DNA of 64,000 nucleotides from Dallia pectoralis (lineage: Eukaryota > Chordata > Actinopteri > Esociformes > Umbridae). This document shows, piece by piece, positions 1-9,390 of the stretch. Each line of letters starts with the position of its first letter. The stretch's first letter is position 1. The notes under the pieces were generated by a model, which searched no databases, was not told where the DNA came from, and saw only the letters and a list, made by a program, of their open reading frames with translations. The position numbers were made by a program, and so were the translations under genes. The stretch spans positions 9,480,234 to 9,544,233 of the forward strand of contig CM055740.1 in NCBI GenBank assembly GCA_029465975.1, read 5' to 3'.

Positions 1-584
1 AACAATAGCGTCTTGTGTTGCACTAACCCACTGGGCCCTCCCACGGCCGCAGGCCCGCAGTACGGGCCCCCTCAGGGTCCCTGACCCAGAGTCTGTCAAC
101 CCATTCAGCAGCTCAGAACTGGATGAACCAGCCAATCGGCATTATTAGGCCACCTACACTACCAAAGAACAATACACAACCAGGACAAACCACATCAATA
201 TAAGTACGCTGGTTCTGTATACTCAAGAGTAGAGGCGATGACCTAGGATCAGGTGTTCTACTGAAAAACGGTCATATTTATTAGTATTTTTTATAACAAT
301 GTGATAGATACAGACACTGTATACAGACACTGTACACTTGGAGACATGAATACAGTATTACAGCGCTGATACACACTCAGCATCAGAACTCTGTGGTCAG
401 AGACCGACACCCAAGACGTCCATGTTTACTCTGTTAAGACAAGCAAATAAAGTGTGCGACCACGTCTGTCATCACGTGATGCATCGGTTGGCAACCTCAA
501 CCACGAGCAAATTTCAAACGGTCAACTCCAGGCAATCGAGACGACTCCCTTCGTAACGCCAGGGCATCATGGTTCTCTCCGTAC
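1..584 (-). other. mical3 intron, left edge of window
   Basis: No LIM-domain cysteine pattern or other coding exon is recognisable on the minus strand. The first 120 bases are GC-rich but carry no readable domain. I see no repeat here. Confidence 0.5.
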
Positions 585-767
585 CTGTCGCTTGAGACCC
601 TTGGAATCAGCGGGGGCGTTCTCCTCAAACTTGGCGAGGAGCTGCGTAGCCATGGACTTGACTTTGGTGTGATTCCCTGCAGACGTGGAGTCTTCCTTCG
701 TCTTCCTCTCCGTTAGAGCGGCGCTGTTATTTGGCCTGTCGTCACGGCTCTCCCTAAAGACCTCATC
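585..767 (-). CDS. mical3: mical3 coding exon 15
   Basis: Pyrimidine-rich acceptor ending GAACAG. Encodes DEVFRESRDDRPNNSAALTE through VKSMATQLLAKFEENAPADS and KGLKRQ, the segment just before the LIM domain in MICAL3. The donor is GTACGGAG. An alternative is an exon continuous with the upstream one, since that frame is also open, but both splice sites look real. Confidence 0.88.
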
Positions 768-3700
768 CTGTTCAGGACACGGTACGAAACCAGGGAGGAG
801 GACTGACGTGAGAGACCGTCCCAAGTCATCCGCAAAGCTACTTCGACCCAATAACCGTCCTGAAAGTGCTTTACTCACGTCTTCCGAATGGCCAGTCTGA
901 CTGGTCTTCCTCCTCTTTCCAGTACCGTCTACATCCTTCTCCTTTTTGTCCTGCGGATCACATAGGCACGTTGTCATGGTTATTTGGAGCAGACCGCTGT
1001 TGACTCACAGTGCTGAAACACATTTATAGATACCGGGCAGCTGACTGGTTCATCGGGGTCCTGACCTTTGGATTGCGTTTGCGGGAGATGGCGATGCTCT
1101 GGCCCAGCTTGCTGAGAAACGAGATGGGAGACTTGGTGCTGTTTATCAACGCGGCCTTCTCTTCTGGGCTCATGTTCTGGTTCTCTGAAAACAGAAAAAT
1201 ACAAAATATCAATGGGCGAGGTTGTCCCTTATGCCACTGGGCTGCAGTGTGCAAATAAATGTTATCAATTACTCGGTGAATGGCAATTAAATTAGCCTCC
1301 ACCAAAACCAACACAGACAGTTTATGAAACCCAGCAAAATAGAGAAGTACTCACCCCCGGCTCCAGGGGGCACTGTGTCCTTGAACATCTCATAGAACTG
1401 GCTAAGGTACATGACCATGGAGAGCTTGTCTGGCTCAGACACCTGGGACATCTCCTTGCCCGTCATGCAGGGTGAGATGCCAAACTCGCGCTCGGCCACA
1501 TCAAAGCCTAACTGGTTGTTCTTCTGTTGGTCCCGTTCATCCAGGGAGTCAAAGTCACTGTTGGACAGAGAGAGACAGAATGGGCATGAGACTAACATGA
1601 TGTCCGGTCTGTAAGCATCTCTACTGGGTTAGGAGATACAACAGACAGGGGCCTGACTCACATGAGGTCCGGTCTGTAGGCATCACTACAGGGGTAGGAG
1701 ATACCACAGCCAGGGGCCTGACTCACATGAGGACCGGTCTGTAGGCATCTCTACTGGTTTAGGAGATACAACAGCCATGGGCCTGACTCACATGAGGACC
1801 GGTCTGTAGGCATCTCTACTGGTTTAGGAGATACAACAGCCAGGGGCCTGACTCACATGAGGTCCGGTATGTAAGCATCTCTATAGGGGTAGGAGATACC
1901 ACACCCAGGGGCCTGACTCACATGAGGTCCGGTCTGTAGGCATCTCTACTGGGGTAGGAGATACAACAGCCAGGGGCCTGACTCATATGATGTCCGGTCT
2001 GTAAGCATCTCTACAGGGTAGGAGATACCACAGCCAGGGGCCTGACTCACATGAGGTCCGGTCTGTAAGCATCTCTATAGGGGTAGGAGATACCACAGCA
2101 GGGGCCTGACTCACATGAGGTCCGGTCTGTAGCGGTGGATTAGGGCGCACAGGGCCATGCCGCTCTTCCAGGACATGGTGAGGTCGGTCACATTGACTTT
2201 CCTGTAGCCCTCCGTCTGCCTCTGACACCAGTTTAGCAGCTTGCTGGAACGAGCAACAGACTCTAGAAGGGGAGAATCATACAGTCAGTCAGTGATGGTT
2301 GCTATCTTACTGTAATCTATGTCATTGCACCGACGCTTAGCTTGTGAAAATACACAAAGGCCTAATAAGGTATCAGGTTAGTCAAACATTCACATTAACA
2401 CGTCCCACCGTTTCTCGTGAGCTTGGGTGTTGATGAGTTCCCTACATTCTCCATTTCGATGTGCATTTCCCTGCTTGAGTCCCCTGTGTCAATGAGGTGT
2501 TGTACCTGAGGAAAACAGAGATAGGATTAGCTTAGCAGTTGGAGAACAACTTGGCCGAAAGATCTAGTGAAACAGTTATGTAGTACGCGGAGCTGTAGTA
2601 CGCAGAGCCGTAGCATGCGGGGCTGTAGTATAGAGGGTTGTAGTACACAGGGCTGTATTCAACAGGGCTGTAGTACACAGGGCTATAGTACACAGGGCTA
2701 TAGTACACAGGGCTATAGTACACAGGGCTATAGTACACAGGGCTATAGTACACAGGGCTATAGTACACAGGGCTATAGTACACAGGGCTATAGTACACAG
2801 GGCTATAGTACACAGGGCTATAGTACACAGGGCTATAGTACACAGGGCTATAGTACACAGGGCTATAGTACACAGGGCTATAGTACACAGGGCTATAGTA
2901 CACAGGGCTATAGTACACAGGGCTATAGTACACAGGGCTATAGTACACAGGGCTATAGTACACAGGGCTATAGTACACAGGGCTATAGTACACAGGGCTA
3001 TAGTACACAGGGCTATAGTACACAGGGCTATAGTACACAGGGCTATAGTACACAGGGCTATAGTACACAGGGCTATAGTACACAGGGCTATAGTACACAG
3101 GGCTATAGTACACAGGGCTATAGTACACAGGGCTATAGTACACAGGGCTTACGTTTTCACAGAGTACAATACCTGGTTGGGCCTAAGGAAGTGAAGGCTT
3201 ATGTTAGGGTAGCGTGTGGCCGGGTCCACACTGTAGTGACTGAAATTCTTATTGATGTTCTCTGGTGTCGTCTGAGGCAACAAGCGATATATGCTCTCCC
3301 TGAGAAGACACAACACAATAAGAGACCATCGCAGGGAAATTGCAAAGGAGTAGGTTTAAGCACATTTCAATTAGAGCTTGGGAGTCTCCAATTGGAATGT
3401 GTTACAGAGGGTGTTAGGCGGACATTGGTGCTTAAGACAGCTTCCTTGTGAAGCTCTCAGAAATAACAGACGGAAAGAGAGGGCGAGAGGGGGTGCGTGT
3501 GACAATGGGGCGTGTCCTGTTGGCAGCCTCACCTCTCAGCCAGCACCTCCAGGGGGGCATTTCCCTGGGCCCAGCTCTTCACCATCCAGGCTGAGTCCAT
3601 AGCGGCCAGGAAACCGCGGGCTATTCCAGTACCCATGGGCCAGAACGGCTGGAGGAACACACATACGGCACCATAAAGAAATATTCATATATCAAATATT

Positions 3701-6700
3701 TTTATTAATATACTTCAGGATATCCAACACTAATTCCTCTGGACAAGCAGTCAGCTAGCAACACGCCTAAACACCTAGTTATAAAATACATTGAGCTGGT
3801 TAAGGGCTACAACAGAACGGCTAAATTACCTCAGGACCCCGTATCTCACCTCTAACAGACTGTCCCCCCACAATAGACACCACCCCCCTCTTACCTCAAA
3901 CAGACTGACCCCCACAATAGACACCAGCACCCCCCTCTCACCTCTAACAGACTGTCCCCCCACAATAGACACCAGCCCCCTCTCACCTCAAACAGACTGT
4001 CCGCCACAAAAGACACCAGCATCCTCTCACCTCTAACAGACTGCCCCCCACAATAGACACCAGCACCCCCGTCTCACCTCAAACAGACTGTCCCCCACAA
4101 TAGACACCAGCACCCCTCTCACCTCCCACAGACTGTCCCCCACAATAGACACCAGCACCCCTCTCACCTCCAACAGACTGTCCCCCACAATAGACACCAG
4201 CACCCCTCACCTCCCACAGACTGTCCCCTACAATAGACACCAGCACCCCCTCTCACCTCCAACAGACTGTCCCCCACAATAGACACCAGCACCCCTCTCA
4301 CCTCCCACAGACTGTCCCCCACAATAGACACCAGCACCCTCTCACCTCCAACAGACTGTCCCCCACAATAGACACCAGCACCCCTCTCACCTCCCACAGA
4401 CTGTCCCCCACAATAGACACCAGCACCCCTCACCTCCCACAGACTGTCCCCCACAATAGACACAAGCACCCTCTCACCTCCAACAGACTGTCCCCCACAA
4501 TAGACACCAGCACCCTCTCACCTCCAACAGACTGTCCCCCACAATAGACACCAGCATCCTCTCACCTCCAACAGACTGTCCCCCACAATAGACACCAGCA
4601 CCCCTCTCACCTCCAACAGACTGTCCCCCACAATAGACACCAGCAGCTTCCGTCCGTTGCGTTGGCGCACCAGCGCGGCGTTCTCCGAGGCGTACATGCA
4701 TGTGAAGTCAAACATGGCCACGTCAGGCTGCCCGTAGTGGTTGATGGCAAAGTCCAGTGTGGGCAGCTGATGGTTGGTGGAGAAGTCTGCGGCCTCGCGG
4801 GCATAGGACAGCAGGGCCGCCTGGTCCACGTTAGCCCGGGACAGCAGCATCTCGGTGTCGGCGTGGTCCTAGCAGAAACACAGGCATGGTCATCAGGTCA
4901 AGTGGCTCCGTCTGATTGGAGCGGGCGCAGATGAAGAGCGGCCCGTCATATGGAGATTGGTGCATGGCCCAGGTAGTGAACATTCCGCATGGGGACAGAC
5001 TGAGTCAACAAACAATACTTTGACCCAAATCAAGTCGATCTCATTCTGGAGTCAACTTGAATTAAATACAACTTGGGCCAACTCAAACAGCCTAGTATAC
5101 AAGTCTAAACGACAGCAGTCTCCTTTAGTGTGACACAGACTGCAGTGAGACTCATTCTTTCCCCACCACTTCCCCATGGTTAAGCTGGCAGACCGACTGG
5201 CACATCAACTGGCACACCGACTGGCATGCGTGAGCTGGATGGGTGGAGCTTATACTAGATAAGGTGGAACATTATGCACCACACCCGCTGCTGCCTTGTC
5301 CTTCTGTGGAACAGGATGGAGTCAGATAAAAAGACTAGGAAGTGAATTCTGTCTATAACAAATACCTTCCTTGGAAGTCATGTGTCCTCTACAACACTAA
5401 TTTAGACAACCAGCTGTACATGAACCACCTATAACAATCTACAGCCTATCAATGCATGTGCAGTAATTATACAGGCCACTGATTTGGATTTTAAACTGAG
5501 AGATCCCTCAATGTAACAGCCTGACCTTCCTGTGTCAGTTTCCTCTTGGGTCCTAGCTCCCCCAAACCCACAGCTGCGATACGAACTCACCCACTAACAG
5601 CCTGGTAGCCTCTAATTACGCAAACTTGGCAGACGTGGCGACGGGCAAACTCAACATGAATCCCGTGTGTCCTGTCTGATGTCCATCTGCAGCCCTGCCC
5701 AACTTATTAGAGTCAGTCCGTCCTACACTAACAGCCTGCTGAAAAGTGCTGAGGAAAACTCTCTTTCTTTACCAATTAAAAAACAACACGGTCCAATTAG
5801 ACAAATGCCGTCATAGTGAGAGCTTGATTGGGTTTGCTAAATGTTGCAAAACAGTCCACCCCCCCCCCCTTATAATGCTGGCATTTCAAAGTCGGACCTT
5901 GGAGCTGAAGCCTCCAAGGTCCAATATGTCTCACAGGCATCTTGACTGATTTCCTCAGCCCCGTCTAGTCAAAGGAAACTGCCAAGTTGTGAATGGAAGC
6001 GAAAAAGACAAACTCTCATTAAGTGTGGTTGAGGGTTTGTTCATAGCACTGTTTTGGCTTCACCCAGCCATTTGTCACCACCGGGCAGTCACCACCGGGC
6101 AGTCACCACCGTCCAGTCACCACTGGGCAGTCACCACCGTGGCAGTCACCACCGGGCAGTCACCACCGTGGCAGTCACCACCGGGCAGTCACCACCGGGC
6201 AGTCACCACCGGGCAGTCACCACCGGGCAGTCACCACCGGGCAGTCACCACTGGGCAGTCACCACCGGGCAGTCACACACTTACATGCAGAATGACTCCC
6301 TTCTCCAGCAGACTCTGTTTCTTAGCAGTCATCACAAAGTAATGCGTGTCATCCTTGTAGTACACAATGTTTTCCAGGTCAACGCCTATGGAATCAATAG
6401 AAACACAAAGTCATGTTATTTAGGCTAGTTAAACCACTGCCGGGGCCCTACTGGTTTTAGCTGCTTTAGTACCTTCAGTTGTCTTTGTCAAGGGAATGAG
6501 GATAACATAGCATGTAAATTAACCCAGAGAACAGTATTAAATGCTGTGTATAAACAGTGCCAGCTGAAAACACAGCCCTCATGGCAATAGACCAAACAGA
6601 GTGGAACTGGAACAGATTTCAAATCTCAAACAAAAGCCTTCATGTCTATATTTTCTGTCATCTATAGATTGACACGGAGATACAAACTGACATGCTCACA

Positions 6701-9282
6701 GAAAATGCATGAAGAAATGTGACAAACAGATGTTGTACAACGCACCAATTAGCCATTAGACGTTTTTATCACAGGGCTTTTCACTAAATGATGTCTCCAT
6801 ATGGAGCTGTGACTGACCTGTTGCTTCTCGGAGGTCCTGGAAGAACTTCTGGTTGAAGATGAAGGCCACTCCACTGATCTCCTCCACCTTGGCCTCAGCT
6901 GTGGTGTTCCTGTTGATGAAGTTGGCAGTGATGGCGATGGCCAGCTTGCCTCGGAACTCCTTCCTCCTAAACCCTGTTAAAGGGAGGAAGGAGACAGGAT
7001 GTTAACTTTTATCCAGAGACACAGGTCACTATTCCAGCAGTCACTGAATAAGCATGTAAGTCAATAAATAGTGCCTGTCAGAGATCAGGCATGAACACTA
7101 GTGACCCGCAGCTTGGCCTTAAGGAAAATGCTTTCCCTCTTACGTGACTCTGTAAGGCAGGGGTGTGAAACAGATTCCACAGAGGGCCTAGTGTATTCAG
7201 GTTTTTAGTTTTTCTTTAGACCCCAGTTCAAGCAACCAAGTGTAGGTAGAGCCTAACCAATTAGTGACCTAATTAACCAATCAAAAAGGTGAGTGCCAAA
7301 ACCTGTAGACACTCGGCCACCCATGGAACCGGTTTGACACCTGTGGTGTAAGGTGATGGGGGCAGCTGGTGAGGGGAGAGGGGTCAGGGGGTTGTTCACA
7401 CACGCTACTCTGCTCCCATAACTGCTTGTGAGGACTGTTAGCTTATACAGGAAACAGCCAATTCACCACTTCCTGCTCCACTACAGAGAGCGGCCACAGA
7501 GGAGTTTTGCCTGAAGATGGATGAATAGGACGGCCAGGAGACTCGCATCACAGACACACAACAAAGCAGCAAAAAAAGGAAAATCGAGAGGCAGTCGGAG
7601 AAAGAAAATGGAGAAATAAAGGAGACGGCGTCAGACCCACGAACCAGCCAGAGAGCTGTTATTGTGGGCTTCAGTTCTTGTGATGTCTCAGGATATGGAT
7701 CTTCAACCATACATGCTGGATGTGTTGCTGTATACCTGCCAGCGTGTTTCTCCTCCCATCTGCTCCAATGATGACATCAAACTCCAACTCATTCACTGGG
7801 TGTGTCCTGGGGTGGACTTCAGCCCTCCACCCAATCCCTGCAAAAACACAACAGGGTAAGGACAGGTCAAGCTGTGAAACGCACACATTATGTTGCATAT
7901 GATGACAACTTCTTCAAGTCAATAATAACTATTTAAGCAGCAATTAGGAATAATGGGGCTGTGGTTAAAAATACATCTTGAAAAGGCCTTATTGCTGTAT
8001 TAGATCAGTGATCCACATTATTAGAACAGAAAAACCATGAAATTAGAACAATATCACATTCATATCCATGTTAAAAGTGCCCATATTGAACCTATAAATT
8101 CTGATTTACTGACAGCAGTGGCATACGAGTCTGTATTCCACGGGTATGACATTTCAGCTAATTAACATTCAGCATTTGAAATACCTAGTCACTTTACGTC
8201 TGTTCTTATATTTAGTTTGTTTGTCTGTTTATAGAGCACTCATGCCACGTGACAGGGCTCTATAGAGCAGTCAGACAACAGAGATCTTACTCTCGTTCTC
8301 CTGGTCCTCTGGAGGCTCGATTAGACCTTTAAACTCTACGTTGACGTGAATCTCGATTCCCAGGAGCAGAGCCACCTTCAGCAGCATGAGCTGGAGCTGA
8401 CGAATACCTGGGCAGAGATGAAAAGATTACACAACGTAACTAGCTGCAACTAAAGAAACGGAATGCTCTTGCCGTTTGTTTTGGTCCTGGTTAGTCCCAG
8501 AAAAACGGCAGACAATAAACAGCAACTTATTAACAGTGTATTGCTCTAAAACTAACTTTAAGAACTTTAAGCCTTCATAGGTAACAAATAAAACAGCAAA
8601 CGTTTTTGGTAAAAAAAAATTATAATAAAAGCTGGACAGTAGAAGCAGGCCAGTCTTATACTCACTGATATGGTCAATGGCTCCGGCGCAAAACTTTCCG
8701 TAGAACTTTTTGGCCCCGAGACCTCTGAGGTCGTGGATGCTGTAGGGCCACAGATGGAGCACGTTGTTCCTGGAGAACGCGTCTCTCTTCTCCAGCAGCA
8801 CCACCTTTGCCCCCAGGAAGCCCAGCTCGATGGCCGTCCGCAAGCCACACGGTCCCGCCCCGATAATCAGACACTGCGGACAGGGAAACGCGTCTCACTA
8901 GGGATGGCCGATGATGACATTAAGCACATTCATTACCCATCACAATATGTCGTTTATCCATCACATATCCTAGGTAAAAGACAGATGTCACATCGTTGCG
9001 TACCTTAGAGTTGACACAGGCTCGTCCCTTCTTGTACTCCTTCTGGCCGGCCCGCTTGTCTAGCTTGACCCAGAGTGCCTTGGCCTTCCAGTAGTTCAGC
9101 TTGGACTTGAGCTTGTGGTAGAAGACCCGGTACTCGCAGGGCTTGAGGTCCAGATGGTCACAAAGCTCCTGAAAGGCTTTGAGCGTGCCCTTGCAGGTGG
9201 AGGCCTGGACGAAGCGATCAAACAGGATGTGTGAGGGGTTCACCCTCTCTCCTGTGGTGGTGAATCCTGCCGGGTCCCCCAT
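585..9282 (-). CDS. mical3: MICAL3-type F-actin monooxygenase, N-terminal 762 residues (15 exons, gene continues off left edge)
   Basis: Exons on the minus strand, in transcription order: 9282-9004, 8873-8666, 8407-8291, 7837-7736, 6973-6818, 6385-6285, 4868-4611, 3648-3533, 3299-3173, 2505-2409, 2262-2115, 1557-1355, 1184-1066, 950-879, 767-585. All junctions are GT-AG and phases agree throughout, giving 762 residues. Visible motifs: dinucleotide-binding GAGPCG (98-103), GADGRRN (225-231), the late FAD motif VGDSLLEPFWPMGTG (401-415), a calponin-homology domain from about 524 to 630, and a basic KRRK (689-692). The wording (LFDRFVQASTCKGTLKAFQE, YGQPDVAMFDFTCMYASENA) is closest to MICAL3 among MICALs, and to my memory of zebrafish Mical3a. 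Known of the family: MICALs use FAD and NADPH to oxidise actin methionines and disassemble filaments; MICAL3 also acts with Rab6/Rab8 in vesicle fusion. The LIM and C-terminal Rab-binding regions are outside the window. Several introns carry tandem arrays at their 5' splice sites. Confidence 0.95.
879..950 (-). CDS. mical3: mical3 coding exon 14, basic linker
   Basis: A 72-base, 24-codon exon: DKKEKDVDGTGKRRKTSQ then TGHSED. KRRK resembles a nuclear-localisation signal and is conserved in MICAL3. The strong donor GTGAGTAA after 879 is the reason I end the exon here rather than reading through to 585. Confidence 0.85.
1066..1184 (-). CDS. mical3: mical3 coding exon 13
   Basis: Encodes ENQNMSPEEKAALINSTKSP and then ISFLSKLGQSIAISRKRNPK, just after the CH domain. 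It ends in phase 0 at residue 677 with donor GTCAGG. Confidence 0.94.
1355..1557 (-). CDS. mical3: mical3 coding exon 12, second half of CH domain
   Basis: Encodes DFDSLDERDQQKNNQLGFDV, then GISPCMTGKEM and DKLSMVMYLSQFYEMFKD, the second half of the CH domain. The acceptor is CCAACAG and the donor GTGAGTAC. Confidence 0.95.
1590..2114 (-). repeat. 65-bp minisatellite made from the exon 11/intron junction (8 copies)
   Basis: Eight tandem units of 64-65 bp follow the true donor. Junction copies are centred near 1596, 1661, 1726, 1791, 1856, 1921, 1986 and 2050, with the real one at 2114. On the minus strand each unit has the last 17 exon bases (TACAGACCGGACCTCAT or variants) followed by GTGAGTCAGGCCCC. 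The copy at 1986 has the donor GT changed to AT; the copy at 1596 has GTTAGT. Confidence 0.95.
2115..2262 (-). CDS. mical3: mical3 coding exon 11, first half of CH domain; end duplicated into the intron
   Basis: Encodes ESVARSSKLLNWCQRQTEGY through CALIHRYRPDL, the first half of the calponin-homology domain. The donor is GTGAGTCAG after 2115, splitting an Ile codon. The last 17 exon bases and the donor recur about every 65 bp in the following intron. Read-through hits TGA at once. Confidence 0.95.
2409..2505 (-). CDS. mical3: mical3 coding exon 10, linker before the CH domain
   Basis: Encodes VQHLIDTGDSSREMHIEMEN and then VGNSSTPKLTRN, the linker between the monooxygenase and CH domains. The acceptor is CCTCAG and the donor GTGGGACG. 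Confidence 0.92.
2640..3150. repeat. 15-bp minisatellite, about 34 copies
   Basis: Nearly perfect repeats of TAGTACACAGGGCTA (plus strand), with some divergence at the low-coordinate end. The array starts about 22 bp inside the intron after mical3 exon 9. Its multiple-of-three period opens long false reading frames on both strands. Confidence 0.98.
3173..3299 (-). CDS. mical3: mical3 coding exon 9
   Basis: Encodes RESIYRLLPQTTPENINKNF through RYPNISLHFLRPNQ, ending in phase 0 at residue 488. The donor is GTATTGTAC. A 15-bp array begins about 22 bases into the intron. Read-through would stop after seven codons. Confidence 0.94.
3533..3648 (-). CDS. mical3: mical3 coding exon 8
   Basis: Encodes PFWPMGTGIARGFLAAMDSA and then WMVKSWAQGNAPLEVLAE, completing the FAD-binding GD motif begun in the previous exon. 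The donor is GTGAGGCTG. Confidence 0.95.
3840..4610 (-). repeat. 43-47-bp minisatellite made from the exon 7/intron junction (17 copies)
   Basis: On the minus strand each unit is CTGGTGTCTATTGTGGGGGA, then CAGTCTGTTGGAG (exon end), GTGAGAG (donor) and a few intronic bases. Donors lie near 4563, 4519, 4475, 4431, 4388, 4343, 4299, 4254, 4208, 4165, 4120, 4075, 4028, 3984, 3939, 3892 and 3847; the true one is at 4608-4610. Essentially every unit keeps a GT. Distal units (about 3847-4075) are the most diverged. Confidence 0.97.
4611..4868 (-). CDS. mical3: mical3 coding exon 7, end duplicated into the intron
   Basis: Codes for 86 residues (322-407), from DHADTEMLLSRANVDQ to LLVSIVGDSLLE, including the conserved YGQPDVAMFDFTCMYASENA block. 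The true 3' end is the last copy with full upstream exon sequence, with donor GTGAGAGG after 4611. The final 36 or so exon bases and the donor recur 17 more times downstream. In human and zebrafish I remember VALVGD where this exon has VSIVGD. Confidence 0.94.
4869..6060 (-). other. mical3 intron 6, mostly unique sequence
   Basis: I see no exon, tandem array or recognisable mobile element between the exon 7 acceptor and the 14-bp array. A run of C occurs near 5861. Confidence 0.5.
6066..6277. repeat. 14-bp minisatellite, about 14 copies
   Basis: Repeats of GGGCAGTCACCACC with two GTGGCAGTCACCACC variants. On the minus strand the array begins about 7 bases after the exon 6 donor, so the donor flank (GTAAGTGTGTGACTGCCC) already contains part of the unit. 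Confidence 0.95.
6285..6385 (-). CDS. mical3: mical3 coding exon 6
   Basis: Encodes GVDLENIVYYKDDTHYFVMT and then AKKQSLLEKGVILH, ending in phase 0 at residue 321. The donor is GTAAGTGTG, and a 14-bp tandem array starts only a few bases inside the intron. Confidence 0.95.
6818..6973 (-). CDS. mical3: mical3 coding exon 5
   Basis: Encodes FRRKEFRGKLAIAITANFIN through FNQKFFQDLREAT, near-identical to the vertebrate MICAL3 monooxygenase core as I recall it. The acceptor is AACAG and the donor GTCAGTC. Confidence 0.95.
7158..7345. mobile_element. Short MITE with CAGGGGTGT-type inverted ends
   Basis: The left end CAGGGGTGTGAAACAGATTC and the right end (reverse complement CACAGGTGTCAAACCGGTTC) are imperfect terminal inverted repeats. 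Each is followed inward by a matched GGCC-type segment. TGTAAGG at 7151-7157 and 7347-7353 looks like a target duplication. It resembles a very common teleost MITE of the GTGTCAAACTCATTCC type, probably hAT-related. Confidence 0.75.
7736..7837 (-). CDS. mical3: mical3 coding exon 4, GADGRRN motif
   Basis: Encodes IGWRAEVHPRTHPVNELEF and then DVIIGADGRRNTLAG. The Asp-Gly motif (residues 227-228) belongs to the FAD/NAD(P)H site of the flavoprotein monooxygenase fold. The donor is GTATAC. Confidence 0.95.
7838..8290 (-). other. mical3 intron 3
   Basis: AT-rich intron between coding exons 3 and 4. No repeat or exon seen. Confidence 0.5.
8291..8407 (-). CDS. mical3: mical3 coding exon 3
   Basis: Encodes IRQLQLMLLKVALLLGIEI and then HVNVEFKGLIEPPEDQENE, part of the monooxygenase domain. 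The acceptor is CCCAG before 8407 and the donor GTAAGATC after 8291. The phases match both neighbours. Confidence 0.95.
8666..8873 (-). CDS. mical3: mical3 coding exon 2, FAD-binding GxGxxG
   Basis: Begins in phase 0 with CLIIGAGPCGLRTAIE, the Rossmann FAD-binding loop, followed by the conserved EKRDAFSRNNVLHLWP and LRGLGAKKFYGKFCAGAIDHI. The donor is GTGAGTAT, splitting a serine codon after its first base. Confidence 0.95.
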
Positions 9283-9390
9283 GGTCCTCTCCCTCACTAT
9301 CGGGGCCTCTGCTCTGGGCCCGGGCCGCTGGTACTGGCACGCAAGCGGCTCCGCTGAGGCCTTTAGCTCCCCGCCTCAGGCATCCTCATT
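9004..9390 (-). CDS. mical3: mical3 first coding exon with 5'UTR part
   Basis: A pyrimidine-rich acceptor ends at 9391. The exon carries 108 bases of 5'UTR, then ATG at 9282-9280 in a good Kozak context (ACCATGG), and runs to a GTACGC donor after 9004. It encodes residues 1-93. The short glycine-containing leader before NPSHILFDRF differs from mammalian MICAL3, which starts MEERKHETMN. A GTG further upstream in the same frame is not a plausible start. Confidence 0.93.

Noticed and set aside
585..977. Single continuous coding exon 585-950 in mical3
   Set aside because: The frame is open, but a strong donor at 879 and a good acceptor at 767 lie inside it, and the intervening peptide does not resemble MICAL3; two exons is the better reading, though retention of this 111-base (in-frame) intron cannot be excluded.
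2532..3451. 203- and 294-codon frames (YYSPV and YSTQG repeats)
   Set aside because: 15-bp intronic array in mical3; the exon 9 region overlaps only by chance on the other strand.
9283..9297. Upstream start giving a 5-residue longer mical3 N-terminus
   Set aside because: That codon is GTG, not ATG; the ATG at 9282 has a strong Kozak context.
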